Positions 1 through 7,999 of a stretch of 41,395 nt of DNA are shown piece by piece. Position numbers and translations under genes: made by a program. The notes beneath the pieces are model-generated. The model saw nothing but the letters and a program-made list of their open reading frames with translations. It had not been told where the DNA came from and did no database searches. The DNA comes from a virus, in the IMG/VR virus record IMGVR_UViG_3300027971_000090, positions 1 through 41,395 of that record; one strand, written 5' to 3'. Position 1 is the stretch's first letter; each line of letters starts with the position of its first letter.

Positions 1-2
1 TA

Positions 3-704
3 GATATTCCCAGATTTATTCATGTAACGTACGATATTATTTGTTGGACAGAGTTCTTAGAGCAAATGAATGATTTGACAGAACAAATTATGTTTTTTAA
101 TGGTACGGCATTTGGAGATACGCAAAAATTTCCAACTACTATATCAGCCCCGTCATTTGAATTAAGTAATGAAATTGGTAATGATAGATTTGTAAAAGCA
201 AAGTTTTCATTTACAACTAAAGCATATTTAATAAATGAGGATGCAAGAAATAGACCTTCCATTCAAAAATTAATACCACCAAATAAAGTAGTTGTTAATT
301 TCTTTGAATCAACGACGTTATTAGATTCAGCAACTGTAAGCTCTGGAAGATCAACAGCAGTAGCAATTGGACAAGGAAGTGGCGGAGTGCCTAAAACACC
401 GGTAATAAATCAATTAATATATGCTTATTTAAATACTGCTATTACTAAACAAGCATCATCAATAACAGTACCAAATACAGCAACATTCTCTCCTGCAAAT
501 ATACTTCAACCACCTGCAGGTTCTGGATTACCTGCTACATCAGTAAATGATTTTACATTCTTTATAAACGGTCAGTATGTGCCATCTTCTTTAGTAACTT
601 TAACTGAAGTAGGTACAACAGTAACATTAGTATTTAATACGACATCATTAGGATATGTATTAGAAGCAGACGATGAAGTAATAGCAATCGGTAAATGGGC
701 ATAA
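3..704 (+). CDS. Phage structural protein, 5' end outside the window
   Basis: The reading frame is open from base 3, well before the first ATG at 66. The codons before that ATG read DIPRFIHVTYDIICW, protein-like sequence of the kind seen in phage neck and tail proteins, so this is a partial gene and not a 212-residue protein. The N-terminal part (PRF...YDI..WTEFLEQMNDL) resembles a domain I associate with structural proteins just upstream of tail fibres in large myoviruses. The C-terminal 50 residues (FTFFINGQYVP...VLEADDEVIAIGKW) look like a beta-rich fibre or adhesin tip. It ends 11 bases before the next small fibre gene. A structural role is inferred from context; I cannot name the T4 counterpart. 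Confidence 0.7.
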   Translation, partial: DIPRFIHVTYDIICWTEFLEQMNDLTEQIMFFNGTAFGDTQKFPTTISAPSFELSNEIGNDRFVKAKFSFTTKAYLINEDARNRPSIQKLIPPNKVVVNFFESTTLLDSATVSSGRSTAVAIGQGSGGVPKTPVINQLIYAYLNTAITKQASSITVPNTATFSPANILQPPAGSGLPATSVNDFTFFINGQYVPSSLVTLTEVGTTVTLVFNTTSLGYVLEADDEVIAIGKWA

Positions 705-715
705 ATAATTAAGAT

Positions 716-934
716 ATGGCACGATTAAAATTAAAACAAGTATTATCTAATCTTCAATATAATTCATCTACTGACCAACTTATATTAACTGGCTCTACTA
801 ATCCATCATTTATAGTGTCTGGATCTGTAATAGTAACCTCAACACCAACAGTATCAGGATCATTAACTATTAATGGATATGATACATTTGGCGATAATAG
901 TACTCCAACATCGATTGATTTAGGTACATTCTAA
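716..934 (+). CDS. Small fibre-associated protein
   Basis: This 72-residue protein starts MARLKLKQVLSNLQYNSSTDQL and continues into short beta-type repeats (VSGSVIVTST, VSGSLTINGY) that match the GS-L-x-V/I repeats of the large fibre downstream. It ends with a DTFGD...IDLGTF segment. It lies between a structural protein and the giant fibre, and its small size and shared repeat chemistry suggest a fibre connector or fibre-bound accessory subunit. No enzyme motif is visible. The function is inferred from the repeats and neighbourhood only. Confidence 0.65.
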   Translation: MARLKLKQVLSNLQYNSSTDQLILTGSTNPSFIVSGSVIVTSTPTVSGSLTINGYDTFGDNSTPTSIDLGTF

Positions 935-972
935 TACTTACAAAATAATTATAGTACAATACCAACGTTGTA

Positions 973-989
973 GATATTTATTATTGTAA
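973..989 (+). promoter_or_regulatory. Candidate late-promoter motif before the giant fibre
   Basis: The sequence starts GATATTTATTATT, one member of a recurrent motif class (others at 7954, 15404, 28601 and 33085) that sits just upstream of genes in this window. It lies 32 bases before the ATG at 1022. A promoter role is inferred from recurrence only. Confidence 0.35.
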
Positions 990-1001
990 TTATATAATTA
1001 C
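986..1001. promoter_or_regulatory. Perfect 16-base palindrome in the fibre leader
   Basis: GTAATTATATAATTAC is identical to its reverse complement and is followed by TTTTAATAATTT. It could be a weak stem-loop (six base pairs, loop ATAT) in the leader of the giant fibre mRNA, or a protein-binding site. AT-rich palindromes arise by chance in such DNA, so confidence is low. Confidence 0.3.
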
Positions 1002-1021
1002 TTTTAATAATTTATTCGCAA

Positions 1022-4000
1022 ATGTCAAATCAATATCTTAAACTACGCCGTAGTTCTGTTCCGAACAAAATACCTGATACCGGTTCTTTAGATTTCGGGG
1101 AGTTAGCAATAAATACATACGATGGTTTAGTCTTCATGAAGAAGAGCGGATCGTCCGGAGAAGAGGTAATTTCTATCGGCAGCGGCGGTGGAGGTGGTAC
1201 GACAAATACAGGCTCTTTTGCTACAACAGGCTCAAATAGATTTAATGGCGACCAAACAATAACAGGATCATTAACGGTTACTAATACAATAACAGCTCAA
1301 AAATTAGTAGTTCAGTCTATTACTTCAAGTGTATTATATTCAAGCGGGTCTAATGTATTTGGCAATGACATTTCAAATACTCAAGTATTTACCGGCTCGT
1401 TATATCAAACAGGATCAGTAGCAGCATTTATGGGTAATGTAGGTATTGGAACAACAAGTCCTTCTGCTTCATTACATATAAAAGGTGCTGGGTTAAATGA
1501 TATATTAATAACAGAAAAAGCAAATGGATCAGGAAGTTTTAAAATATATGCTGATGGATCTGTATCTAATACTCCAAATGGTATAAATTCAGGTAATGAA
1601 GCTTTTGGAATCAGCGCATTAGTAAGTGCTTCAAATGCTTCAGGTGCTAACACAGCTATGGGAGTCTGGGCATTAAAAAATACAACTGCAGGTCAATTAA
1701 ATGTAGGTATAGGGTATTTAGCAGGAGCATATGGGTTTGGATTTAATAGTAGTACTTATGTAGGAGGACAAGCAGGTAGATTTGCAGGATCAGGATCTGA
1801 TTTTAATGTTGGTATTGGTAGAGATGCATTAGGAGGATCAATTAATCCTTCAAGAACAGCAAATGATCCCGCCCAAGTAAATTATGTAACAGGAATTCGT
1901 AATACAGCGGTAGGAACATCAGCATTAACAAGAATAGTTAGCGGTCAAAGAAATAATGCTTTTGGAGATTCGGCTTTATCAAATAATGTATCAGGTAGTT
2001 ATAATACTGCTAATGGTAATAGAACAATAAATACTTTAATTTCTGGAGATTATAATACCGCATTAGGATATGATTCATTATTTACAGTAAATTCATCTAG
2101 TTATAATACAGGTATAGGTACACAAGCATTAAGAGATGCTACAATAGGAGATAAAAATATTTCATTAGGATTTGATTCTGGAAGAGGAATTACAACAGGA
2201 AGAGCTAACCTAATATTAGGATCAGTAACTGGATTAGATCCATCATTATCTAATAATATTATTTTAGCAGATGGAGATGGAAATATTAGAGCTCAATATA
2301 GTTCTTCTTTATGGAATATAAGTTCATCACTAACATTATCAGGCTCATTATCAATAAAATCGACATCTACAGGAAGTATTATAAATACAATAAATCTCTC
2401 AGGTTCTAATGTTTTTCAAGTAACAAATGCTGGAAAATTTATAGTTAGTAGATCAATAGGAGATTCAGGACAAACGGTTAACGTATATGCTAACCAAAAC
2501 GGATCTGATGGAATGTATTTCCAGAATGATAATAATGGTTCTAGTGCTGGTATACAATTACTAATGGGTAATGATAAAATTGCTGCTAGTGGTAGTAGTA
2601 ACTTCTTCCAGATATATAAAGGCAGTTCAACAAATGGTATAATAGCTGATGGTACTTTAATAGTAGAATATGGTGTAGGTGGTATAAGAATGACATCCCA
2701 AGGAAATGGTACACCTGCGACAGCCGGTCCCATATCATTTGCAATTGGTGGATATGATGCATCAAATGAAATTGCTTGGTTTAATCATCCTTCATACTTA
2801 TCATCCTTTACATCTAAGAACAACATAAATATTTTATCTGGAAGTTTAAGAGTATTTAATGGTAATATTAATGTAACGGGAAGTATAATAGCAACTCAAG
2901 GTATTACAGGTTCATTGCAAGGAACATCATCATTTGCATTAACAGCATCTTTTGCACCTTTATATTTACCTCTAAATTTAAATTCAAACACTACTGCTTC
3001 TATTAACAATAATAAATTATTCTTTACTGGTACTACAGCTGATATGTTTAATCTTGAACGTATTACTACAGTAGGTGATGGAGGAAGAACGTCATTAACA
3101 TTAATTGCAAATGCTTCATCATCTGTTATACAAGATGGATATGGGCCTGAAATTGATTTTAAAATTAAAAATAGTAGTAGTATAGATAATACATTAGCAG
3201 CTATAGTAGCTACTAGACAAGTAAATGATAGTAGTGGTCAATTAGAATTTTATACATTTAATACAGGATCTTTTTCTAGACAAGTAATAATAACTTCTAC
3301 TGGAGCAATGGGAATTGGTGTTGAGTCTGTCTCATTAGCTAAATTACAAGTTAATGGTAATGTATATGCAACTTCATTTACAGGTTCTTTATTAGGAACA
3401 TCATCATTTGCTTCAACTGCGTCATTAGCACCAAACTATGTATTAAATGCAAACACCGGATCATTTGCAACGACAGGATCAAATACTTTTAAAGGTAATC
3501 AAATAGTAACAGGGTCTATTATATTTAATAGCGGATCTCAAATAACATCGACTTATTACGGTAATACCTATCCTGGATATATTGATATTGTAGCAGGAGC
3601 ACCGGGTGGATTTGTTGAATTACTATCATATAACCAATCATCTTCTTTTGTAGTAGAGGATTATGGTGTGTATATAACAACAAATACAAGCTCACTATTT
3701 AATTTATGGGAATTTAGAAATGATGGTAGATTACTAGCTCCTAGGGGAATAGAAGCCTCTTCATTTACAGGTTCATTACAGGGAACATCATCCTATGCTT
3801 TAAATGCTTTAACAGCATCCTATTTATCTGGATATGTTTCTCCTTTTCCTTATACCGGAAGCGCAATTATAACTGGCAGTTTAGAAGTAACGGGGTCAAT
3901 AAATATTACAGGCAATATAACAGGATCAAATGCTGTATTTTCAGGAACAATAACAGCTCAAAAATTAGTAGTTCAGCAAATAACTTCAAGTATATTATAT

Positions 4001-5371
4001 TCAAGCGGATCTAATGTATTTGGTAATAATATTTCAAATACTCAAGTATTTACAGGTAGTGTTTTTATAACTGGATCTAATTTCTTATTTAATAATAATA
4101 GAATCATAGACAGTAGCTTAACCGGGTCTATGAGTGTATTAAGTTCTTCATTCGCAAGTACAGCATCATTAGCCCTTCAAGTATCGACAAGTATATCTAC
4201 GCAAAATTTACAACATAATGTATTATTTGTTGATACATCCGGTCCTGGATATATTCAAGTAGATGGAGGATTACGTTATAATCCTAATCAAAATTTATTA
4301 ACTACAACATCATCATATGCTAATCAAGCAGCAAGCGCCTCGTATGCCTTAACAGCATCATTTGCATTAAATGGTGGTGGGGGAGCAGCATTTCCATTTT
4401 CAGGAAGTGCAATAATAACAGGTTCATTAATTGTAACATCTGGTATAACAGGTTCATTACAAGGAACAGCATCATTTGCAACTAGTGCATCTTATGCTTT
4501 AACTGCTCAAACGTTATTAGGATCAGTTACCAGTGCATCATTCGCGTCAACCGCATCTTATGTATTACAAGCAGTATCAAGTTCATTTGCTTCAACCGCA
4601 TCCTTCTTTACAGGAACTGTTACAAGTGCATCATTCGCTTCTACAGCATCATTTGTATCAAATGCCTTTATTCAAAATGGTAATTCATTTGGAGCTACTG
4701 CATTATTAGGAACAAATGATAATCAATCATTAGCTTTAGAGACTAGCGGATCTACAAGATTATTTATTTCAAATACCGGAAATGTTGGTATTAGAACATT
4801 AGTACCAAGCGCATCACTTCACGTAGCAGGAACAACATTATTATCATCATCATTCAATACCGCAATATCAGGATCAACATTAAAAGTCCAAGGTAGTGGT
4901 TCAGCCCTGCCAATATTTACAGTTGTAGGTTCTCAAGGAGAATTATTTTCAATTAACGATTCATTATCAGGATCATTATTTTCTGTTAATGATATATCTG
5001 GATTACCAATATTAGAAGTATTTAGTGATAATACTATATTACTAGGAAATTATCAAGCTCCGACATTATATACCACAAATAGAATAGCATCGACAGCCTT
5101 AGGATCAAATATTATTTATTCATTCCCTACAAGCTCTTATGACGGCGTTTTTATGGACTATACCGTAAAGAGTGGATCTAATGCCAGAGCAGGAAACTTC
5201 GCAGCAATATGGTCAGGTACGGCGGTAAATTACATGGATAATTCAACTACGGATTTTGGCTCGACAACAGGTATGGTATTATCAGGAAGTATATCAGGAA
5301 GTAATTTAGTTGTCTTTGCAAGTGGAAGTTCTGCAGGGTGGACATTTAAAGGAATTATAAAATCAATTTAA
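1022..5371 (+). CDS. Giant composite tail fibre with YadA-head-like region
   Basis: This 1449-residue protein is a likely trimeric fibre. The N-terminus (LKLRRSSVPNKIP...DFGELAINTYDGLVFMKK, residues 6-40) is a type I recognise from phage fibre attachment ends. Around residue 138 is an NVGIGTTSPSASLHI motif. Residues about 190-400 carry repeated NTAxG..AL units like the head repeats of trimeric autotransporter adhesins. The rest is low-complexity TGSLxGTxSFAxTASY repeats separated by globular beta segments. A second NVGIRTLVPSASLHV lies near residue 1253, followed by a C-terminal adhesive domain (FMDYTVKSGSNARAG...). I see no S74 autoprotease. Its size, repeats and position among LamG adhesins make it the main host-contact fibre candidate. 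Confidence 0.88.
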   Translation: MSNQYLKLRRSSVPNKIPDTGSLDFGELAINTYDGLVFMKKSGSSGEEVISIGSGGGGGTTNTGSFATTGSNRFNGDQTITGSLTVTNTITAQKLVVQSITSSVLYSSGSNVFGNDISNTQVFTGSLYQTGSVAAFMGNVGIGTTSPSASLHIKGAGLNDILITEKANGSGSFKIYADGSVSNTPNGINSGNEAFGISALVSASNASGANTAMGVWALKNTTAGQLNVGIGYLAGAYGFGFNSSTYVGGQAGRFAGSGSDFNVGIGRDALGGSINPSRTANDPAQVNYVTGIRNTAVGTSALTRIVSGQRNNAFGDSALSNNVSGSYNTANGNRTINTLISGDYNTALGYDSLFTVNSSSYNTGIGTQALRDATIGDKNISLGFDSGRGITTGRANLILGSVTGLDPSLSNNIILADGDGNIRAQYSSSLWNISSSLTLSGSLSIKSTSTGSIINTINLSGSNVFQVTNAGKFIVSRSIGDSGQTVNVYANQNGSDGMYFQNDNNGSSAGIQLLMGNDKIAASGSSNFFQIYKGSSTNGIIADGTLIVEYGVGGIRMTSQGNGTPATAGPISFAIGGYDASNEIAWFNHPSYLSSFTSKNNINILSGSLRVFNGNINVTGSIIATQGITGSLQGTSSFALTASFAPLYLPLNLNSNTTASINNNKLFFTGTTADMFNLERITTVGDGGRTSLTLIANASSSVIQDGYGPEIDFKIKNSSSIDNTLAAIVATRQVNDSSGQLEFYTFNTGSFSRQVIITSTGAMGIGVESVSLAKLQVNGNVYATSFTGSLLGTSSFASTASLAPNYVLNANTGSFATTGSNTFKGNQIVTGSIIFNSGSQITSTYYGNTYPGYIDIVAGAPGGFVELLSYNQSSSFVVEDYGVYITTNTSSLFNLWEFRNDGRLLAPRGIEASSFTGSLQGTSSYALNALTASYLSGYVSPFPYTGSAIITGSLEVTGSINITGNITGSNAVFSGTITAQKLVVQQITSSILYSSGSNVFGNNISNTQVFTGSVFITGSNFLFNNNRIIDSSLTGSMSVLSSSFASTASLALQVSTSISTQNLQHNVLFVDTSGPGYIQVDGGLRYNPNQNLLTTTSSYANQAASASYALTASFALNGGGGAAFPFSGSAIITGSLIVTSGITGSLQGTASFATSASYALTAQTLLGSVTSASFASTASYVLQAVSSSFASTASFFTGTVTSASFASTASFVSNAFIQNGNSFGATALLGTNDNQSLALETSGSTRLFISNTGNVGIRTLVPSASLHVAGTTLLSSSFNTAISGSTLKVQGSGSALPIFTVVGSQGELFSINDSLSGSLFSVNDISGLPILEVFSDNTILLGNYQAPTLYTTNRIASTALGSNIIYSFPTSSYDGVFMDYTVKSGSNARAGNFAAIWSGTAVNYMDNSTTDFGSTTGMVLSGSISGSNLVVFASGSSAGWTFKGIIKSI
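1286..1392 (+). repeat. 107-base direct repeat, copy 1 (within the giant fibre)
   Basis: This copy begins ACAATAACAGCTC and ends CAAGTATTTAC. It aligns without gaps to copy 2 at 3947-4053 with about 9 mismatches by my count. It encodes a TAQKLVVQ.ITSSxLYSSGSNVFGN segment, so the same fibre module is used twice about 2.7 kb apart in one gene. Confidence 0.85.
3947..4053 (+). repeat. 107-base direct repeat, copy 2 (within the giant fibre)
   Basis: This is the same length as copy 1 and aligns to it without gaps. The mismatches are scattered and include silent changes, as expected for an internal duplication that has diverged under coding constraint. Confidence 0.85.
4518..4668 (+). repeat. Tandem SASFASTAS repeats
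   Basis: Three consecutive units of the form VTSASFASTASY / VSSSFASTASF / VTSASFASTASF lie in the distal third of the giant fibre. Similar units recur singly near 2906, 3380, 3769 and 4446 and in both fibre paralogues at 8000 and 9230. They are probably shaft repeats of a trimeric fibre. Confidence 0.75.
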
Positions 5372-5379
5372 TATAAGTT

Positions 5380-6060
5380 ATGAGTTTTAATTATTCACCG
5401 AAAATAATAAATGACAGCAGTTTAGTATTATATTTAGATGCTGCAAATAATAGATCATATCCTAAATCAGGTACTACTTGGAATGATATTTCAAAAGGAG
5501 CGAGTACTGCAACATTAACAAATGGACCGACGTTTAGTAGTGCTAATAATGGAAATATTGTATTTGATGGTGTAGATGATTTTTGCTCTACTACTTTAAT
5601 AAAGACTTTTACAAGCATGACAATACAAGTTTGGTTTTATAAAAACGGAGCATCAGTTTCATTCTTTTCAGGTTTAGTAGCAAGTAGGGGTGGAGCAGGT
5701 GGAAATATAACAGGGTTATTGATAAATGGTGGAGGTAGTGAATGCTTAGGATATAATTGGAATGATGCAGTAAATACATATAGTTGGAACTCGGGATTAG
5801 TATTACAGGATAATGCTTGGAACTTTTTATCTTTAACGGTGACTCCAACATTAGCAACAGGATTTTTAAATGGAGTATCTGCTACTAATACTGTAAATCA
5901 TGCATCAACAACTATAGCAAACTTAGCAATTGGGAAAGATTATATCTCTGAAAGACTTGTACGTGGTAGTATAGGATTAGTATTTATTTATGATAAAGCA
6001 TTATCTACAGCTGAAGTAGCACAAAACTATAACGCAACTAAAACAAGATACGGACTATAA
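5380..6060 (+). CDS. LamG-like tail adhesin 1
   Basis: This 226-residue protein has a concanavalin/LamG-like jellyroll pattern: an N-terminal LVLYLDAANNRSYPKSGTTW strand pair, then NGPTF...GNIVFDGVDDF, a core of alternating hydrophobic strands, and a C-terminal FIYDKALSTAEVAQNYNATK. These are hallmarks of LamG-type carbohydrate-binding domains on phage tails. It starts 8 bases after the giant fibre stop and is followed 3 bases later by a paralogue. No catalytic residues are evident. Binding of a surface glycan is inferred from the family. Confidence 0.8.
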   Translation: MSFNYSPKIINDSSLVLYLDAANNRSYPKSGTTWNDISKGASTATLTNGPTFSSANNGNIVFDGVDDFCSTTLIKTFTSMTIQVWFYKNGASVSFFSGLVASRGGAGGNITGLLINGGGSECLGYNWNDAVNTYSWNSGLVLQDNAWNFLSLTVTPTLATGFLNGVSATNTVNHASTTIANLAIGKDYISERLVRGSIGLVFIYDKALSTAEVAQNYNATKTRYGL

Positions 6061-6063
6061 ATT

Positions 6064-6768
6064 ATGGCAGGAAGAATAGCATATTACGGAAATATAGTCA
6101 AAGAAGGATTAGTCTTAAACTTAGATGCGGCAAAGAAAGATTCATATCCTGGATCTGGAACTGCATGGAGAGATATTTCAGGGACTACTATTACCGGATC
6201 ATTAATAAATGGGCCAACATTTAATACTTCGGGAAGCGGTACTATTGTATTTGACGGAGTAGATGATTATGCTAATTTAGGTAATATATTATTTAATAGT
6301 GCAAGTGCAACTACAATAGATATATGGGTTAGTTTTCCTAGTATGGTTGTAGGTAAATATCCTATATCTAAAGGATCAGCAGGAGATGGAATATATACTT
6401 TTATTATGTATACAGGACAAGGTCCTTCAGGAGGCGGTTCTAGTTATGTAAGATTTTCTATGGGTAATCAAGCCGGGACAATATCTACTAATATAGAATA
6501 TAGTTTTTTAAATTGGAACCAATGGTATAATTTTACTTATACATATAATGGTTTATTTGTAACTGGATATAAAAATGCGGGCACGCCCTTATCTAGCTCA
6601 TTATCTGGAAATTTACATACAAATACATCTCCTATAAGCTTAGGAGTGGATAAATATAGTGCCTATGGTGCCGCTAATATTTCAAGTTTTAAAATATACA
6701 ACAGAGCATTAAGCGCAGCAGAAATAACACAAAACTATAACGCAACAAAAGGAAGATTTGGACTATAA
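6064..6768 (+). CDS. LamG-like tail adhesin 2
   Basis: This 234-residue paralogue of the preceding gene shares GLVLNLDAAKKDSYPGSGT, NGPTFN, IVFDGVDDY and the ending IYNRALSAAEITQNYNATK. The central strands differ, as expected if the binding face is under diversifying selection. It is packed head to tail with its neighbours in one transcript. A single-domain LamG adhesin is the best reading; the ligand cannot be deduced. Confidence 0.8.
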   Translation: MAGRIAYYGNIVKEGLVLNLDAAKKDSYPGSGTAWRDISGTTITGSLINGPTFNTSGSGTIVFDGVDDYANLGNILFNSASATTIDIWVSFPSMVVGKYPISKGSAGDGIYTFIMYTGQGPSGGGSSYVRFSMGNQAGTISTNIEYSFLNWNQWYNFTYTYNGLFVTGYKNAGTPLSSSLSGNLHTNTSPISLGVDKYSAYGAANISSFKIYNRALSAAEITQNYNATKGRFGL

Positions 6769-6777
6769 AATAATAAT

Positions 6778-7044
6778 ATGGAATTACAAGATTACGAAAC
6801 AAGAAACTTTATGATATTTAATATATCAGAGCTATCTAATATTGATTTTACTCAAGTATTAGAAACATCAATTGATACTATAAGAAAGTCAGTAGATGAA
6901 ACTAAAACATTCGTTAAATGGGACGGTGCAATACCAACATGTGTTGAAACATTATTAACAAAAGAAGGACCATATACTTATGAAGAAATATTAGTTATAT
7001 TAGCTACAGCAGAATGGTCAGCTCCAATGCCTTTTAATATATGA
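6778..7044 (+). CDS. Small conserved adhesin-associated protein
   Basis: This 88-residue protein (LSNIDFTQVLETSIDT..., then TFVKWDG..P.CVETL and GPYTYEEILVILATAEW) sits between LamG paralogues 2 and 3. Its stop overlaps the start of LamG 3 in ATGA, so the two are probably translationally coupled. I associate this type of protein with tail-fibre operons of large phages, but its function is not known to me. An assembly factor for the adhesin next to it is a guess from position. A second small gene at 11333 occupies a similar place after another adhesin. Confidence 0.7.
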   Translation: MELQDYETRNFMIFNISELSNIDFTQVLETSIDTIRKSVDETKTFVKWDGAIPTCVETLLTKEGPYTYEEILVILATAEWSAPMPFNI

Positions 7045-7760
7045 GTACTTTAACAGGAGGACAAGGTAATATAATTACTAATGGATTAGTATTAAGATTA
7101 GATGCTGCAAATCCTAGATCATATCAATCAGGAAGTACAACATGGAATGATTTGAGTAGTAATGTAAAAAATGGGACATTAACTAATGGCCCGACTTTTA
7201 ATACTTCATCAAGCGGTGCTATTAGATTAGATGGTGTAGATGATTATATTTCAGTACCTGATATTATATGTACGGGAGTAGGATTTACAGGAACTATTGA
7301 AATTATAACTAACTGTACAGGAAGTTTAATTCACAATGAACGAGAATCTGATAACCAAGGAGACGGTTATTTTTACACAACATCTAGCGGAAGTTTAGCT
7401 ATTGGGGTTAATTCTAATGGTAATCCTCCATATACTTATTCTCTAACTTCATCAATACCAGGTAAATTAAATCAAGTTAATCATTATATAGCATCTTACA
7501 CAACACCTTCATCTACTGGTACTATGAGTGGTATATTAGGTACAAATGGAGTATTTGAAAGTCTTTCAACTTCAATTGTTGTAAATGGAACTATATCTAA
7601 TTATTTAAATATTAATATAGGAAGACAAAGAAACTTTACCTATGGAACATTTTATAGTAGCCCAGGAAATATATATATTGTAAGAATATATAATAGACGA
7701 TTATCACAACAAGAAATGTTACAAAACTATGACGCAACCCGAGCTAGATTCGGAATATAA
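7041..7760 (+). CDS. LamG-like tail adhesin 3
   Basis: This 239-residue protein is the third LamG-like member of the cluster, with GLVLRLDAANPRSYQSGSTTW, NGPTFN, IRLDGVDDY and the C-terminal RIYNRRLSQQEMLQNYDAT. The framework positions are kept while the middle is different from the other two. It begins inside the stop of the 88-residue gene (4-base overlap). Three tandem paralogues suggest alternative or cooperating glycan-binding tips on one virion. Confidence 0.8.
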   Translation: MSTLTGGQGNIITNGLVLRLDAANPRSYQSGSTTWNDLSSNVKNGTLTNGPTFNTSSSGAIRLDGVDDYISVPDIICTGVGFTGTIEIITNCTGSLIHNERESDNQGDGYFYTTSSGSLAIGVNSNGNPPYTYSLTSSIPGKLNQVNHYIASYTTPSSTGTMSGILGTNGVFESLSTSIVVNGTISNYLNINIGRQRNFTYGTFYSSPGNIYIVRIYNRRLSQQEMLQNYDATRARFGI

Positions 7761-7777
7761 TAATAAATAATAACAAT

Positions 7778-7951
7778 ATGAAATACTTAATTCAAATGGA
7801 ATTTATACCTAATTGGGATATCTGGGTATCACACCTAGAACCAACAGATCCTATTTACGAATATGATAATGAGCAAGAAGCATTAGACAAAGCAGCAGAG
7901 CTACAAGAAAATGACCCTACAGGAAGAAAATATCGTGTAATTGAACAATAA
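7778..7951 (+). CDS. Small acidic protein of unknown function (57 aa)
   Basis: The short ORF begins MKYLIQMEFIPNWDIW and ends in KYRVIEQ with TAA. It is rich in Asp and Glu (YEYDNEQEALDKAAELQEND). It starts 17 bases after LamG 3, preceded by AATAACAAT, a start context like its neighbours. It fills nearly all of the gap between LamG 3 and the next fibre, and its sequence is complex rather than random-looking, so I believe it is real. The function is unknown. Confidence 0.6.
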   Translation: MKYLIQMEFIPNWDIWVSHLEPTDPIYEYDNEQEALDKAAELQENDPTGRKYRVIEQ

Positions 7952-7953
7952 CC

Positions 7954-7969
7954 GATATTTATTAATATA
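7954..7969 (+). promoter_or_regulatory. Candidate late-promoter motif before the fibre paralogues
   Basis: GATATTTATTAATATA lies 30 bases before the ATG at 8000. The same 14 bases, GATATTTATTAATA, occur at 28601. A phage late promoter is inferred from recurrence upstream of genes. Confidence 0.4.
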
Positions 7970-7999
7970 ACCATTAGTGGAAAGCGAAACTAATAAATT

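Noticed and set aside
66-704. Complete 212-residue gene starting at ATG 66
   Set aside because: The frame is open to the window start with protein-like sequence upstream, so the gene begins outside the window.
1405-2733. Minus-strand frames inside the giant fibre
   Set aside because: They lie fully within a strong + strand gene with repeats; their translations are low-complexity mirror images (Pro/Leu/Ile-rich) without start context.
4518-4668. CRISPR-like repeats
   Set aside because: The repeats are in frame, encode fibre shaft units and have no unique spacers of constant length.
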